Source of the DNA: JAVDCA01 sp035293985
GTDB taxonomy: Bacteria > Pseudomonadota > Alphaproteobacteria > Rhizobiales > Xanthobacteraceae
NCBI GenBank assembly: GCA_035293985.1
Contig: DATGLS010000048.1
Location: 496,001-560,000, forward strand
Direction of reading: 5' to 3'
Length of the DNA: 64,000 bases
In this document: positions 1 to 11,300 of the stretch, in pieces
Layout: the number at the start of each line of letters is the position of its first letter
Numbering within the stretch: position 1 is the stretch's first letter
Translations under genes and position numbers: made by a program
The notes under the pieces: model-generated
The model's input: the letters and a program-made list of their open reading frames with translations, nothing else
Told to the model about the DNA's origin: nothing
Database searches by the model: none

Positions 1-1842
1 AACGCCAGCGTGACGGGCGGCAGCAGCGCGTTCTCGACCGGCGGGACGGACAAGGCCGTCGTCACGATCGGCACGGTCACGACGGGTACCACCGCATCGC
101 TCACGAGCAGCGCGGACAGCGTGTTCTTCACCACCGGCGTCGGCAACACGGTGAGCGCCACGGTGAACACGCTGAGCTCCGGAACGGGCGCGACCACCCT
201 CAACACGACCGACAAGTTGATCGGAGCCGGCCAGGACATTCTCAGCCTGACCGTCAACAGCACCGGGACCAGCGGCAACTACAGCTTCAATTTCACCAAT
301 ATCAGCGCCTTCAGCGGCTTCAATGACGTCAAGCTGGCCGCGAATCCCGCCAAGACCGTGAGCCTCACCTTCGGCAACAACGACATCTTGAGCGGTCAGA
401 CGTTGACGGTGGACGGCTCGGCCGACAGCAGCAAGTCCTTCACCGTCAATGCCTTCAACGTGACGAACGGCGGCAACTTCAACATCATCGCGTCGAGCAG
501 CACCAACAACCTGACCGGCGGCACCGGCAACGATGTTTTCCAGTTCACGGCGGCCCAGTTCAACGCGACGCCCTCGGTGCTCGGCGGCGGCGGCCTCGAC
601 ACCGTCCTGATCAGCGACGCGGCAGGCGGCTACTCCATCAGCGACGGCGCGTTCGCGCTCGTGAGCGAGATCCAGACCGTCAAGATCGGCGGCACCGGCG
701 CCGACAGCATCACGCTCGGTGCGAACGCCAGCAACGACGTGGGTGGCCCCGGCAACATGCTGACGATCGACGACTCGAACGGCGCCGGCAATCTGACCGT
801 CAATGGCGCCGCCATGACCGCCAATCTGACCGTGATCGCCGGCAGCGGCACGAGCGACACTCTGACCGGCGGGTCAGGCAGCGACACCTTCGAGCTTGCC
901 AATGCCCACTTCCACAACGCGGCACAGACGATCAACGGCGGCGCCGGCAGCGACACCGTCTGGATCACCGACAGCTCCGCGATCACCGTCGCGGACGTCG
1001 ATTTCACCCATGTCAGCAGCGTCGAAACACTCAAGATCGGCGGCACCGGCCTCGACAGCGTGACGCTCGGCGCGAACGTCAACACCGACGTCGGGGGCGC
1101 CGGCCATACTTTCACGGTCGACGACTCGACCGGCACCGGGACCGCCAACATCAACGGCTCGGCGCTGCTCGCCAATCTGCTGGTCGAGCTCAACAGCTCC
1201 GACTTCACGTCGGCCGACACCATCCGCGGCGGCTCCGGCAACGACGAGATCAAGCTCGTCGATCAGACCGGCATCACGGTGGTCGACAGCGACTTTGCGA
1301 ACGTGAGCAGCATCGAGACGCTCGCGCTCGGCGGCGCCGCCTCGAATAGCGTGACGCTCGGGGCCCTCGCGAGCGCCGATGTCGGCGGCGCCGGTCACAC
1401 CCTCACGGTCGACGACTCGAGCGCCACCGGCAACCTGTTCCTCGATGCGTCGGCGATGACCGCAAACCTTCACGTCCTGCTCGACGGGCTCGGCAACGAC
1501 ATCATCGCCGGCGGCGCGGGCAACGACATCTTCCAGTTCAACACCGCGCCGACGCAAGGTCCCGACCAGATCAGCAACTTCAACAACACCACCCAGCAGG
1601 ACCAGATCGCCGTCTCGGCGGCGGGCTTCGGCGGTGGGCTCGTGGCCGGGCAGACCGCAGCCTCGGTGTTCGAGGCGTCCGGCGACAACAACTTCACGTC
1701 GGCCAACAACCGCTTCCACTTCGATACGGCGAACCACAGCCTGTACTACAGCGCCGACGGGACGACCGCGCACGAGGTGCTGCTCGCCACCATCACGAAC
1801 GGCACCGCCCTGCACGGGACCGACATTCACATCGTCAGCTGA
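1..1842 (+). CDS. Large repeat adhesin/RTX-type secreted protein, C-terminal part (5' truncated by window)
   Basis: The reading frame is open from base 1, so the protein begins before the window. About 613 residues are visible. They are rich in Thr, Ser, Gly, Asp and Asn and almost free of Cys and Lys, typical of type I-secreted surface proteins. From about base 640 to 1540 there are three related units of about 100-130 residues. Each has an SSVETLKIGGTG-like strand, a TLGAN..DVGGAG segment, a VDDS segment, and a degenerate RTX turn such as LTGGSGSD or GGSGND. The last 100 residues (FHFD...LYYSADGTTAHEVLLATITN...DIHIV) closely match the end of the 5377-aa giant downstream and resemble that of the 3261-aa giant, so they are probably the uncleaved type I secretion signal. 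It is the first of three paralogues in tandem and would use the exporter encoded at 31-36 kb. What it binds cannot be told. Confidence 0.85.
   Translation, partial: NASVTGGSSAFSTGGTDKAVVTIGTVTTGTTASLTSSADSVFFTTGVGNTVSATVNTLSSGTGATTLNTTDKLIGAGQDILSLTVNSTGTSGNYSFNFTNISAFSGFNDVKLAANPAKTVSLTFGNNDILSGQTLTVDGSADSSKSFTVNAFNVTNGGNFNIIASSSTNNLTGGTGNDVFQFTAAQFNATPSVLGGGGLDTVLISDAAGGYSISDGAFALVSEIQTVKIGGTGADSITLGANASNDVGGPGNMLTIDDSNGAGNLTVNGAAMTANLTVIAGSGTSDTLTGGSGSDTFELANAHFHNAAQTINGGAGSDTVWITDSSAITVADVDFTHVSSVETLKIGGTGLDSVTLGANVNTDVGGAGHTFTVDDSTGTGTANINGSALLANLLVELNSSDFTSADTIRGGSGNDEIKLVDQTGITVVDSDFANVSSIETLALGGAASNSVTLGALASADVGGAGHTLTVDDSSATGNLFLDASAMTANLHVLLDGLGNDIIAGGAGNDIFQFNTAPTQGPDQISNFNNTTQQDQIAVSAAGFGGGLVAGQTAASVFEASGDNNFTSANNRFHFDTANHSLYYSADGTTAHEVLLATITNGTALHGTDIHIVS
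640..1540 (+). repeat. Three tandem protein repeats with degenerate RTX turns
   Basis: The translated sequence shows three successive copies of a unit. Each copy contains an SSIETL-type strand, a GGTGxDSVTLGA segment, DVGGAGHTLTVDDS, and then a Gly/Asp-rich turn (LTGGSGSD, RGGSGND, AGGAGND). The same unit occurs once near the end of the giant at 12534-28667. The copies are diverged at DNA level but would still allow recombination. Confidence 0.65.
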
Positions 1843-2139
1843 CGCATGACGGCGCCGTTTCGCCAAGGGAGAAATGCAACCAATAGAACCGATTCATCGT
1901 TGGACGCGCCGACTCGAGATCGACGAGGTGGGTGTCGGGGCTTCGCCGGCGCCCAGGCCGGAGCCGCAATCGCCCCACCATCCGCTCAGCCCGATGGTTC
2001 CAATTCGCGAGGCTTGGGGGTGGGGGTCAGGCGTCATGGGATTTTATCCCCAGGAACCCAAGGGTGCGCCATCGGCGCGGATTCCCTAATGCGGCCAGTC
2101 ACAAAGCGGAACCTGACAAAAAGCGGCTTGCGCCAAACC

Positions 2140-2155
2140 GTTGCGACTTAACCAC
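2140..2155 (+). promoter_or_regulatory. Conserved upstream element with a CtrA half-site (TTAACCAC)
   Basis: The 16-mer GTTGCGACTTAACCAC is repeated exactly upstream of the next giant gene (12313-12328). It sits at the same distance from a TTGACG box (37-38 bp). It contains TTAACCAC, one base from the CtrA 8-mer consensus TTAACCAT. Exact conservation at a fixed position between otherwise diverged intergenic regions suggests a regulatory site. The link to CtrA is inference from the motif. Confidence 0.5.
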
Positions 2156-2192
2156 AGCCCCATGAATTCCACGGCCTCGCGGCCTGGGTCCG

Positions 2193-2225
2193 TTGACGAA
2201 ATGGTAACATTACGAATAACTTAAC
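2193..2225 (+). promoter_or_regulatory. Putative promoter of the 3261-aa adhesin with an overlapping CtrA-like box
   Basis: TTGACG (2193-2198), a 17-bp spacer and ATAACT (2216-2221) form a plausible sigma-70-type promoter about 130 bp before the start codon. Overlapping the -10 end is TTAC-N7-TTAAC (2210-2225), one mismatch from the CtrA consensus TTAA-N7-TTAAC. The same arrangement is found before the second giant. A box over the -10 would fit repression or competition rather than classical activation. Confidence 0.45.
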
Positions 2226-2351
2226 CCAATCTTGGGGTGAGCGGCAGCGCGGCAGCCAATACGGGTTCCGGTCGCCGCAATCCAAAGCTGCAATCGTCCG
2301 AAGCAGGGTGGGTTCCCCGCCCCGGCATGCCCATTTTGAAATGGTGTTGGA

Positions 2352-5300
2352 ATGACCAATCCGATTGTCGTGGCGCAGGCGAACGGCCCGCAGGCATCAA
2401 ATCAAAATCCGCCCAGGACCATCCCGGTCACCAAGCCAAGCGACAATCAGGCGATCACCATCCATCTCGACGGCGCGACCAAGCTCGACCTCTCGGCAAT
2501 CGCCAACGAGAACATCACGCTGGTGCATGTCGGCGACCGGCTGATCATCCTGTTCGCCAATCACGCCGAGGTCACGGTCGAGCCGTTCTACGCCGACAAT
2601 GGCCAGCCGCTGCCGGACATCACCGTCGAGCTCGGCCCGAACCACGACGTCACCTCCGCCCAGTTCGCGAGCGACTTCCCGATCACCACCGATCAGTCGG
2701 TGCTGCCCGCCTCGGGCGGCCCGAACTCGGTGTCGTCCGGCGCCAACTTCGTCTCGTTCACGGTCGACTCGTTCACCCTGCCGACCCCCCTCGACCTGCT
2801 CGCGCCGGAAACGATCAACACCACCAACCCCAATCCGCAGATCAACACGCCGACGCAGCAGCAGTTCGTGCCGATGTCGCTCACCGGCGCCGTCATCCAC
2901 GGCAGCGCCGACGAAGGCGGCATCATCAGTGACACGCTCCACACCGTCGGCAACGACCCGGGCGTGGCGGCCGGCGCGACCGGCGTCGCGGGCTCGCTCA
3001 ACGCGCTCGTCAATTTCGGCACCAGCGGCCCGGCCGCATCGCCGTTCCAGTTCGTGTCGACAGCCGCGGCCGACACCTGGCTCGCGAGCCTCGGGCTCAC
3101 CTCGCACGGCTCACAGATCGACACCGCGACCATCACGCCGACTGCCGGAGGCTTCACGCTCGTCGCCGGCACCGATCCGGCACAAGGCACGCCGCACGAC
3201 GTCTTCTCGCTCACGCTGCACGCAGATGGATCGTGGACCTTCACGCTGCTCAATCCGCTCGACGACGCGCCCGGTCAGGGCGAGAACGCGCTGACGATCG
3301 ACCTCTCGGGCCTGGTGCAGGCGGTCAGCGCGAGCGGCGCCGAGCTGACGCTCGCCAAGGATTTCACCATCGTCGTCACCGATGACGTGCCGGTGGCGAC
3401 GAGCGCGACCGAGGCCGGCAGCGTCGACGAGGGTGCGCTCTCTCACATCTTCTTCAGCGGCCAGCCGGGCGACCTCTATGGCGACGGCAACGACCACGAC
3501 GGCGCGTCCGCGACCATCGTCGGCTCGCTGTCGGGGCTGGTGAGCTTCGGCGCCGATGGGCCGGCGCTCGCCGCCGGCGAGGTGCCGGAGGAACGCCTCA
3601 ATGGCGAAGCACAGCATGTCAGCCCCCTGGTCGCGGACGGCTTCCAGCTTGCCGTTTCGACCGGCCCCCATGACTTCGGCCTCACGTCGCACGGCCAGGA
3701 GGTCAATTTCATCCAGGTCTCCAACGCCGGCACCGCGTTCGAAACCCTGACGGCCTGGACCAATGGGGGAGCCGAGAACGGTGGGCACGAGGTGTTCTCG
3801 CTGTTCCTCGACGGCAACGGCTTCTACGAGTTCTCGCTCATCAACCCGATCGACCATCCGGCGGGCGATGGGGAGAACAGTGAAAGCGGCACCGTCACGC
3901 TCGACCTCTCGAGCCTCGTGCAGGCGGTCGATTTCGATGGCGACGCGATCTCGCTGCCGGCAGACTTCAAGGTCACGATCGTGGACGATGTGCCGGTGCT
4001 CACAGGCAGCGCCAGCTTCGGGGCGGTCGACGAGGGCGCGCTCGCGTCGGCGGCGCCCGTCATTATCATCCCGGATTCGCTGATCTTCGATGCGCCGGCC
4101 GAACCGAAGAGCTCGGGCGCGCCGGGCGACCTTTACGGCGACGGCAACGACCAGAACGGCAGCGGCTCGGTCACCTTTTCGGGCTCGCTCGCCAACACGG
4201 TGAGCTTCGGCGCCGACGGCCATGCGGTCGACACCAATGGCGGCGACAACGGCTTCCAGTTCGCGGTCACGCAGGGCACGCACGACTTCAATGTGACGTC
4301 GCACGGCCAAGAGGTGAATTTCATCACGCTCTCGGACGTATCCGAAGGCAAGGGCGGCGCCGCGCAGACACTGACCGCGTGGACCGACGGGGGCCAGGAC
4401 AATGGCGGCCACGAGGTCTTCACGCTCACGCTCAATGGCGACGGCGCCTACACGTTCACGCTGATCAACCCGCTCGACAATGGGCCGAACCAAGACGCGA
4501 GCGGCACCACGCTCGATCTTTCCAACCTGATCCAGGCGGTCGATTTCGACGGCGACGTGGTCGCGCTCTCGGGCGACTTCCAGATCTCGGTCTCCAACGA
4601 CGCGCCGGTGCTGGTCGTTGACGCGAGCAACACCCTGGGCAGCGTGGACGAAGGCGAGCTGTCGTTCGCCCAGCCCGGCGCCGCCGGCGATCTCTACGGC
4701 GACGGCAACGACCAATTCGACAACGGCGCGGTCGTCAGCGGCTCGCTCGCCGGCCTCGTCGCCTTCGGCGCCGACGGTCCGGCCCAGACCCAGGACGGCG
4801 CCACCAACGGTTTCCAGCTCGTCGACGCCGAGCACGCCGCCGGCTGGCTGTCCTCGCTCGAGCTCACCTCGCACGGCGCCAGCGTCGATACCGTCGCGTT
4901 CGACGGCAACACGCTCATTGCGTCGACCGATCCGGGCTCGCCCGACGGCGGGCACGAGGTGTTCAGCCTCACGCTCAACGGCGACGGGACCTACACGTTC
5001 ACGCTGATAAATCCGATCGATCAGCCGAACGGCACCGATCTCGTCAACGAGGGCGGCGAGAAGCTCACCCCGATCGACCTGTCGGGCTTCGTGCAGGCGG
5101 TCGACTTCGACGGCGACGCCGTCCCGCTCTCGGGCGACTTCACGGTCACGGTCATCGACGACGTCCCCGTGCTCAACCCGGGGGGCAACGAGAGCCAGAG
5201 CGTCGACGAGGGCGCGCTCGCGTTCAGCTCCACGGGCGGCGACCTCTATGGCGACGGCAACGACCAGCATGGCAGCGGGTCCGTCACGGTGTCGGGCTCG

Positions 5301-8300
5301 CTCGCCAATCTCGTCTCGTTCGGCGCCGACGGCCATGCGGTCGACGATTCCGGCGCCAACGCGGGCTTCCAGCTCGCGGTGAGCGGCTTCTCAGCCACGC
5401 ATGATTTCGGCGTGACCTCGCACGGCCAGGAGGTCAATCTCGTCACCATCAACGACGGGGTGGACGCCGACGGGGTCACGACCCAGACGCTGACCGCCTG
5501 GACGAACGGGCCGGCCCTGTCCGAGGACAGCCACCAGGTCTTCCGCCTGACGCTCCATGGCGACGGCACCTACACGTTCACGCTGATCAACCCGATCGAC
5601 AATGGCGGCGATGCCGCCCCGACGACGCTCGATTTCTCCTCGTTGATCAAGGCGGTCGATTTCGACGGCGACGCGGTTCCGCTCTCGGGCGACTTCTCCA
5701 TCACGATCTCGAATGACGTGCCCGTGATCGCCGCCGCGGACGCAGGCAGTGTCGATGAGGGCGGCCTCGTCTCCACGAATGGCTCCGGGACCGATCCGTT
5801 CGGCGCCGGCAACGATGCCGACGCCGCCACCGAGGCGCGCGGCTCGCTCGGCATCCACTTTGGCGCCGACGGGCCCGTGCCCGGGACTTTCGTCACCGAT
5901 ACGTTCGGCATCAACAATATTTCGCAGGCCGCTGCGTTCGCCGAGACGCACTTCAGCACGGGCGGCAATTTCCACTTCACCGGCGTCGGCAGCGACGCTC
6001 TCAATCCCGGCGAAACTCAAGGCGCGCTCGTCGGGAATCAAGGGACCACCATCACGATCACCGATGCGGCAGGGGAGTTCGCGCTCACCAGCATCGACCT
6101 CGGAACGACGACGGTGCCAGGCCACACCTCGTCGTTGGAGCTCGTCGGCCTCGATGCGCACGGAGAGATCGTGGCGAGTGCCACGCTGTCGGCCGGCGCG
6201 AGCGGCTCCATTCCGGAGACCATATTCAACGCCGCCGGAACGGCCTTCGATGGAGTGGAGTTGGCGAAGCTCGAGCTCGTGCCGGGCGATTCATTCCAGA
6301 AGATCAGCTTCAACGACATTACGGTGACGCGGGAGACGGCGACCAATTCTGTCTACTTCTCCGACCAGACGACCGCTGCGAACAACATCACCGTCACCGA
6401 TGCGGACGGCCATACCGTCGCACTCTCGAACCTGACGTCGCATGGCGAGACGCTCGCGTTCGCGCTGCTCAATGATGCGACGCTCGTCGCCTACACGGGC
6501 GAGACCGCACCGACCACCTTGGTCGATGCGAGCGTCGTCTTCTCCGTCTCGCTCTCCGCGGCATCCGCTAACGGCAGCTACGATTTCCTGCTCGACAAGC
6601 CGCTCGACCAGCCGCTGTCCGGCGAGGACGCGCTGCATCTGACCTTCAACTACACCGCCAAGGACTTCGACGGCGACACCGCGTCGGGCACCTTCACGGT
6701 CAGCGATACCGACGATGTGCCGGCGCTCACCGGCATCACCCAGACCTCGGGTAGCGTCGACGAAGGCGCGCTGTACTTTGCCCCCTCCCCGACGCCCGGC
6801 GACCTCTACGGCGACGGCAACGATCACATGCTCGCGGGCGCCTCGACCTCCTTTACGGGCGGCCTGTCGGGCCTCGTATCCTTCGGCGCCGACGGACCTG
6901 CCGCGAACGAATTCCAGTTCTCGGTCAAGGACGGCGACACGCACGATTTCGGCGTCAAGTCGCACGGGGCGGAGGTCGACTACGTCCAGATCTCGAAGGA
7001 TGGGCACACGCTGACCGCCTGGACCGAGGGCGGCCCGGGCGGCGGCGGGCACGCGGTGTTCTCGCTCGCTCTCACGGCGGATGGCATCTACACGTTCACG
7101 CTGATCAATCCGATCGACGATGCGGCGGGCAACGGCGAAAACTCGGCGACGATCAACCTCGGCACCGTCGTCCAGGCGATGGACCATGATGGCGACGCGG
7201 TCGGGCTCTCGGACAGCTTCGCCATCACCGTGGTCGACGACGTGCCGGTGCAGAACGCCTCGGCGAGCGCGGTGTCGGGCACGGTCGACGAAGGCGCGAT
7301 CCCGAGTGACCCCTGGGGCAGCGGCAATGACGTGGGCGTTGCCAGCGCGTCGTTCACCGCAGCCAGCGGCTCGCTCGAAGGCCTGGTCCATTTCGGCGCC
7401 GACGGCCCGGCCGCGACCGCCTTCCAGATGGTCGATGCGCAGACCGCCGACCGTTGGCTGGCGACGCTCGGCCTGACCTCGCACGGCCTCTCGGTCGACT
7501 CCGCACAGGTCGACCAGAACGTCCTCACGGCCTACGACAGCAACAACGATCCCGTCTTCACCTTCGCGGTCGGCGGCGACGGGTCATGGATGTTCAACCT
7601 GCTCGCGCCGCTCGACCATCCGAACGCCAACGGCGAGAACTCGCTCACGGTCGACCTCACCGGCCTGATCCAGGCGGTCGACTACGACGGCGACCCGATC
7701 ACGCTGCAGGACCCCATCGGCCCCGTGTCGGCGACCCTGTCGCTCGTGAACGGCCACTACGACACCCTGACCACCGGCGGCGTGACCATCGAGGGCCTCG
7801 ACTTCAACAGCGCCAGCGACCCGACCAGCTTCACGACCGGCACCATTCAGGTGTCGACGCAGGGACTCGGTGTCGACAACAACAGCATCGGCGACGGCCA
7901 GGGCATCGAGATCTCGCGGCCCGACACCGACAAGGTGAGCTTCGACCTGTTCAAGGTCGGCAACGGCGACACCACCGTTGTCGTGACCTGGGACGCCTTC
8001 AACGGCGATTCGACCACGCCGAGCGACCAGGGAACGGCGGCCTATGAGGTCTCGGCGGCCGGCACGCTGATCGGCATCGATCCGACCGGCACGTTCGATC
8101 ACCTGGTGATCGACTTCGGCGTCGCCGGCAACGACAAGATCCGCCTCGACGATATCGGTTACACCGGCTCGGGCAGCCAGCCGCTCGTCTCCGTCAACGT
8201 CATCGACGACGTGCCGGTGGTCGCCAGCGCGACCGTGTCGGCGACGGTCAACGAAGGCGGGCTCACGGGCGGCAACGAACCCTCCTCCGCCACGAGCGCC

Positions 8301-11300
8301 GGCGGCGGCAGCGGCTCGCTCGAGACGCTGGTGCATTTCGGGGCCGACGGTGCCAACGCGACGCCATTCGGCTTCACGGTCGCGGATGGCGACGCGCTCA
8401 GCCTCGGCCTCACCTCGCAAGGCCATGCGGTCGATTTCGCCTCCGTCTCCGGCAATACGCTCACGGCGTGGACCGGCGGCGGCCCGACCGATCAGAACGC
8501 TCATGCGGTGTTCGCCCTCACGCTCGGTACCGACGGCTCATGGACCTTCCAGCTCGACGCGCCGATCGACCACAACGGCACCGACAGCATCGACCTGTCG
8601 AGCCTCGTCCAGGCGGTCGACTTCGACGGCGACGCGGTCACGCTCGCCTCCGGCGAGCTCACCGTCACGGTCACGGACGACGCCCCGGCGCTGGTCGCCG
8701 GGGCGGCGGCGCTCTCCGGCACCGTCAACGAGGGCGGCCTCACGTCGACCACCGATCCATTCGGCTCCGGCAACGAGCCCTCCTCGGCCACGAGCCTCGC
8801 GGGCTCGACGGGCACGCTCGACACGCTCGTGCATTTCGGCGCCGATGGCGCCAACGCCACGCCGTTCCAATTCACCGTCGCGAATGGCGGCGCGCTCAGC
8901 CTCGGGCTCACGTCACACGGTCAGTCGGTCGACTACGCGGCCGTCTCCGGCAACACCCTGACGGCGTGGACCGGCAATGGCCCGAACGACAACACCGCCC
9001 ATAAAGTGTTCGACCTCACGCTCAATACCAACGGCTCGTGGATCTTCCATCTCGACGGACCGATCGATCACAACGGCAGCGCGACCGTCGATCTGTCGAG
9101 CCTCGTCAAGGCGGTCGACTTCGACGGCAGCTCGGTCACCCTCGCGGCACACGAGCTCCAGGTCGTCATCGTGGACGATGCGCCGGTTGCCCATTTGGTG
9201 CCCGGGGGGATCGTTCAGGCCGACGACACCGGCGCGCAGTTGCACCTCACCGCCGGCACGGACTACGCGTTCGGCGCCGACGGTTCGGCGGCAAGCTCGC
9301 CGATCGTGTTCGATACGAGCAGCGCCCAGATCTCAGGGCCACCGGGCGAGACGTTCGGCACGCCGACCTATTCGACCGGCGGCAATAGCATCGACATCCA
9401 GCTCAACAACGCCTTCCAGGAGCTCAGTGCAGGCGAATCGGCGACGCTCACGATCCCCTACACGGTCACCGACTTCGACGGCTCGTCGGCGACGAACGAT
9501 CTCGTCGTGACCATCGACGGCGTCAACACGAATCCGGCGTTCAGCGGCAGCCCTCCGTCCCCCACGGTCGACGAGGTGGGCAACGTCACCAGCGGCACCG
9601 CGACCGACACGACCTCGGGCGTCGTTCACTTCACCGACGTGAACTACGACGACACGCACACGGTCTCGGCGACCTACGTGTCGGGCTCGGCGGTGTGGTC
9701 CGGCGCCGCGCTCCATGGGGGTACGATCCCGACGCAGACGATGAGCGATCTCCTCGACGCGCTCACCGTGCTGGAGACGCAGGACAGCACGCATGCGGCG
9801 ACGGGTAACGTCGCCTGGACCGCCAGCATCGCGGACAGCGACCTCGATTTTCTCGCCAACGGCGAGACCCTGTCGGCGACCTTCAACGTCACGGTCGACG
9901 ACAACCACGGCGGCTCGGCTACCGAGCAGGTCGTGGTCACGTTCGACGGCGCCAACGACCCGACGGTCATCACCACGGCCGACAAGAACGAAAGCGGCTC
10001 GTTTGCGAGCGGAGGCGGCGGCACCGACACGGCGTCGGGCGTCATTCACTTCACTGACGCCGATCTCAACGATCGACCGACGCCCCAAATCACCAATGAG
10101 AGCGCCTTCGGCGGCAACGGCCTGACGCTCACGACCGGCGAGATCGCCACGCTCGAAAACGCGCTGACCGTCGCGGCGGTCGCCGGCGACACCAACGACG
10201 GCACGGTGGTCTGGAATTACAGCATCGCCGACAGCTCCCTCACCTTCATCCAGGCCGGCGAGACCGCGACCGTATCGGCAACCGTGCAGGTGAGCGACGG
10301 TCACGGCGGCAGCGACACGTCGACCGTGACGGTCAACATCAGCGGCGCGCCAAATCACCCACCGATCATCACCTCGGGGCCGCAGGTCGCCAGCCTGACG
10401 AATGGCCACGAGACGGCGGGCGGCAACCTGATCCAGAACGGGGGCTTCGAGAGCGGCCTCACCGGCTGGACGAACGGAGGCGCCGGCCCGGTGCTGGTTG
10501 TCGGCAACCCGCATACGGGCAGCGGCTCGGCCTCGATCATCCAGGGATCCGGCGATTCGACCTTGAGCCAGACGGTGGATACCGTCGCGGGCGAGCACTA
10601 CGTGCTCGACTTCTGGCTCATGAACATGACCGGGAGCAACAACGACTTCAGCGTGAGTTGGAACGGCACTACGCTCGACTCCTACACGAACATTCCGGCC
10701 ACCTTCACGCCCCCGACCACCGACACCTATATCGAGCATGAATACACCGTGGTAGGCACCGGCGGACCCGTGACCCTGACGTTCGCGGGCAACGATCACG
10801 ACAACGGCCCCAGCGCCAGCCTGCACCTCGACGATGTCTCGCTCACGCCGGGCGCGGAGGCGGCTTCGAACCTGATCACCTTCATCGATCCCGACGTAAA
10901 CGATACGCATACGGTTTCGTACGTGCCCGACGGCATCGGCTATCTCGGCACCTTCACGCCGACGCTGACGCACGACTCGACCGGTGGCGTCACCGGCGAC
11001 GTGAACTGGACCTTCAACGTCTCTGATGCGGCGCTGTCCGGCCTTCCTGCCGGGACGTCGACGACGCAGCACTACACGGTCACGATCGCCGACAACCACG
11101 GCGCGTCGACAACTCAGGACGTCGCCGTCACGCTGACCAATCCGGTCTCGGTGCTCGCCGATCAGACGCACACCTCGGCGACCAGCGCCGGGCCCGAAGC
11201 GACGGCCAACCACTTCTCGATCCCGGTCCTGTCGCTGCTCGAGGCGGACACGGCCCTGCACCAGAGCGGCCCGCTGAACTACACGGCGACGAGCGTCAGC

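Larger units (their letters stand above)
1843..2351. other. Intergenic region between adhesin 1 and adhesin 2
   Basis: These 509 bp hold no convincing gene. Short overlapping ORFs are present but have Arg/Pro/Gly-rich, frame-shadow composition and no ribosome binding site. The second half becomes AT-richer and carries the duplicated promoter region described separately (2140-2225). No clear terminator with a T-run was found after the first adhesin gene. Confidence 0.6.

Noticed and set aside
1846..2165. Three overlapping ORFs after the first adhesin
   Set aside because: Frame-shadow composition, no ribosome binding site, and they run into the duplicated promoter region.
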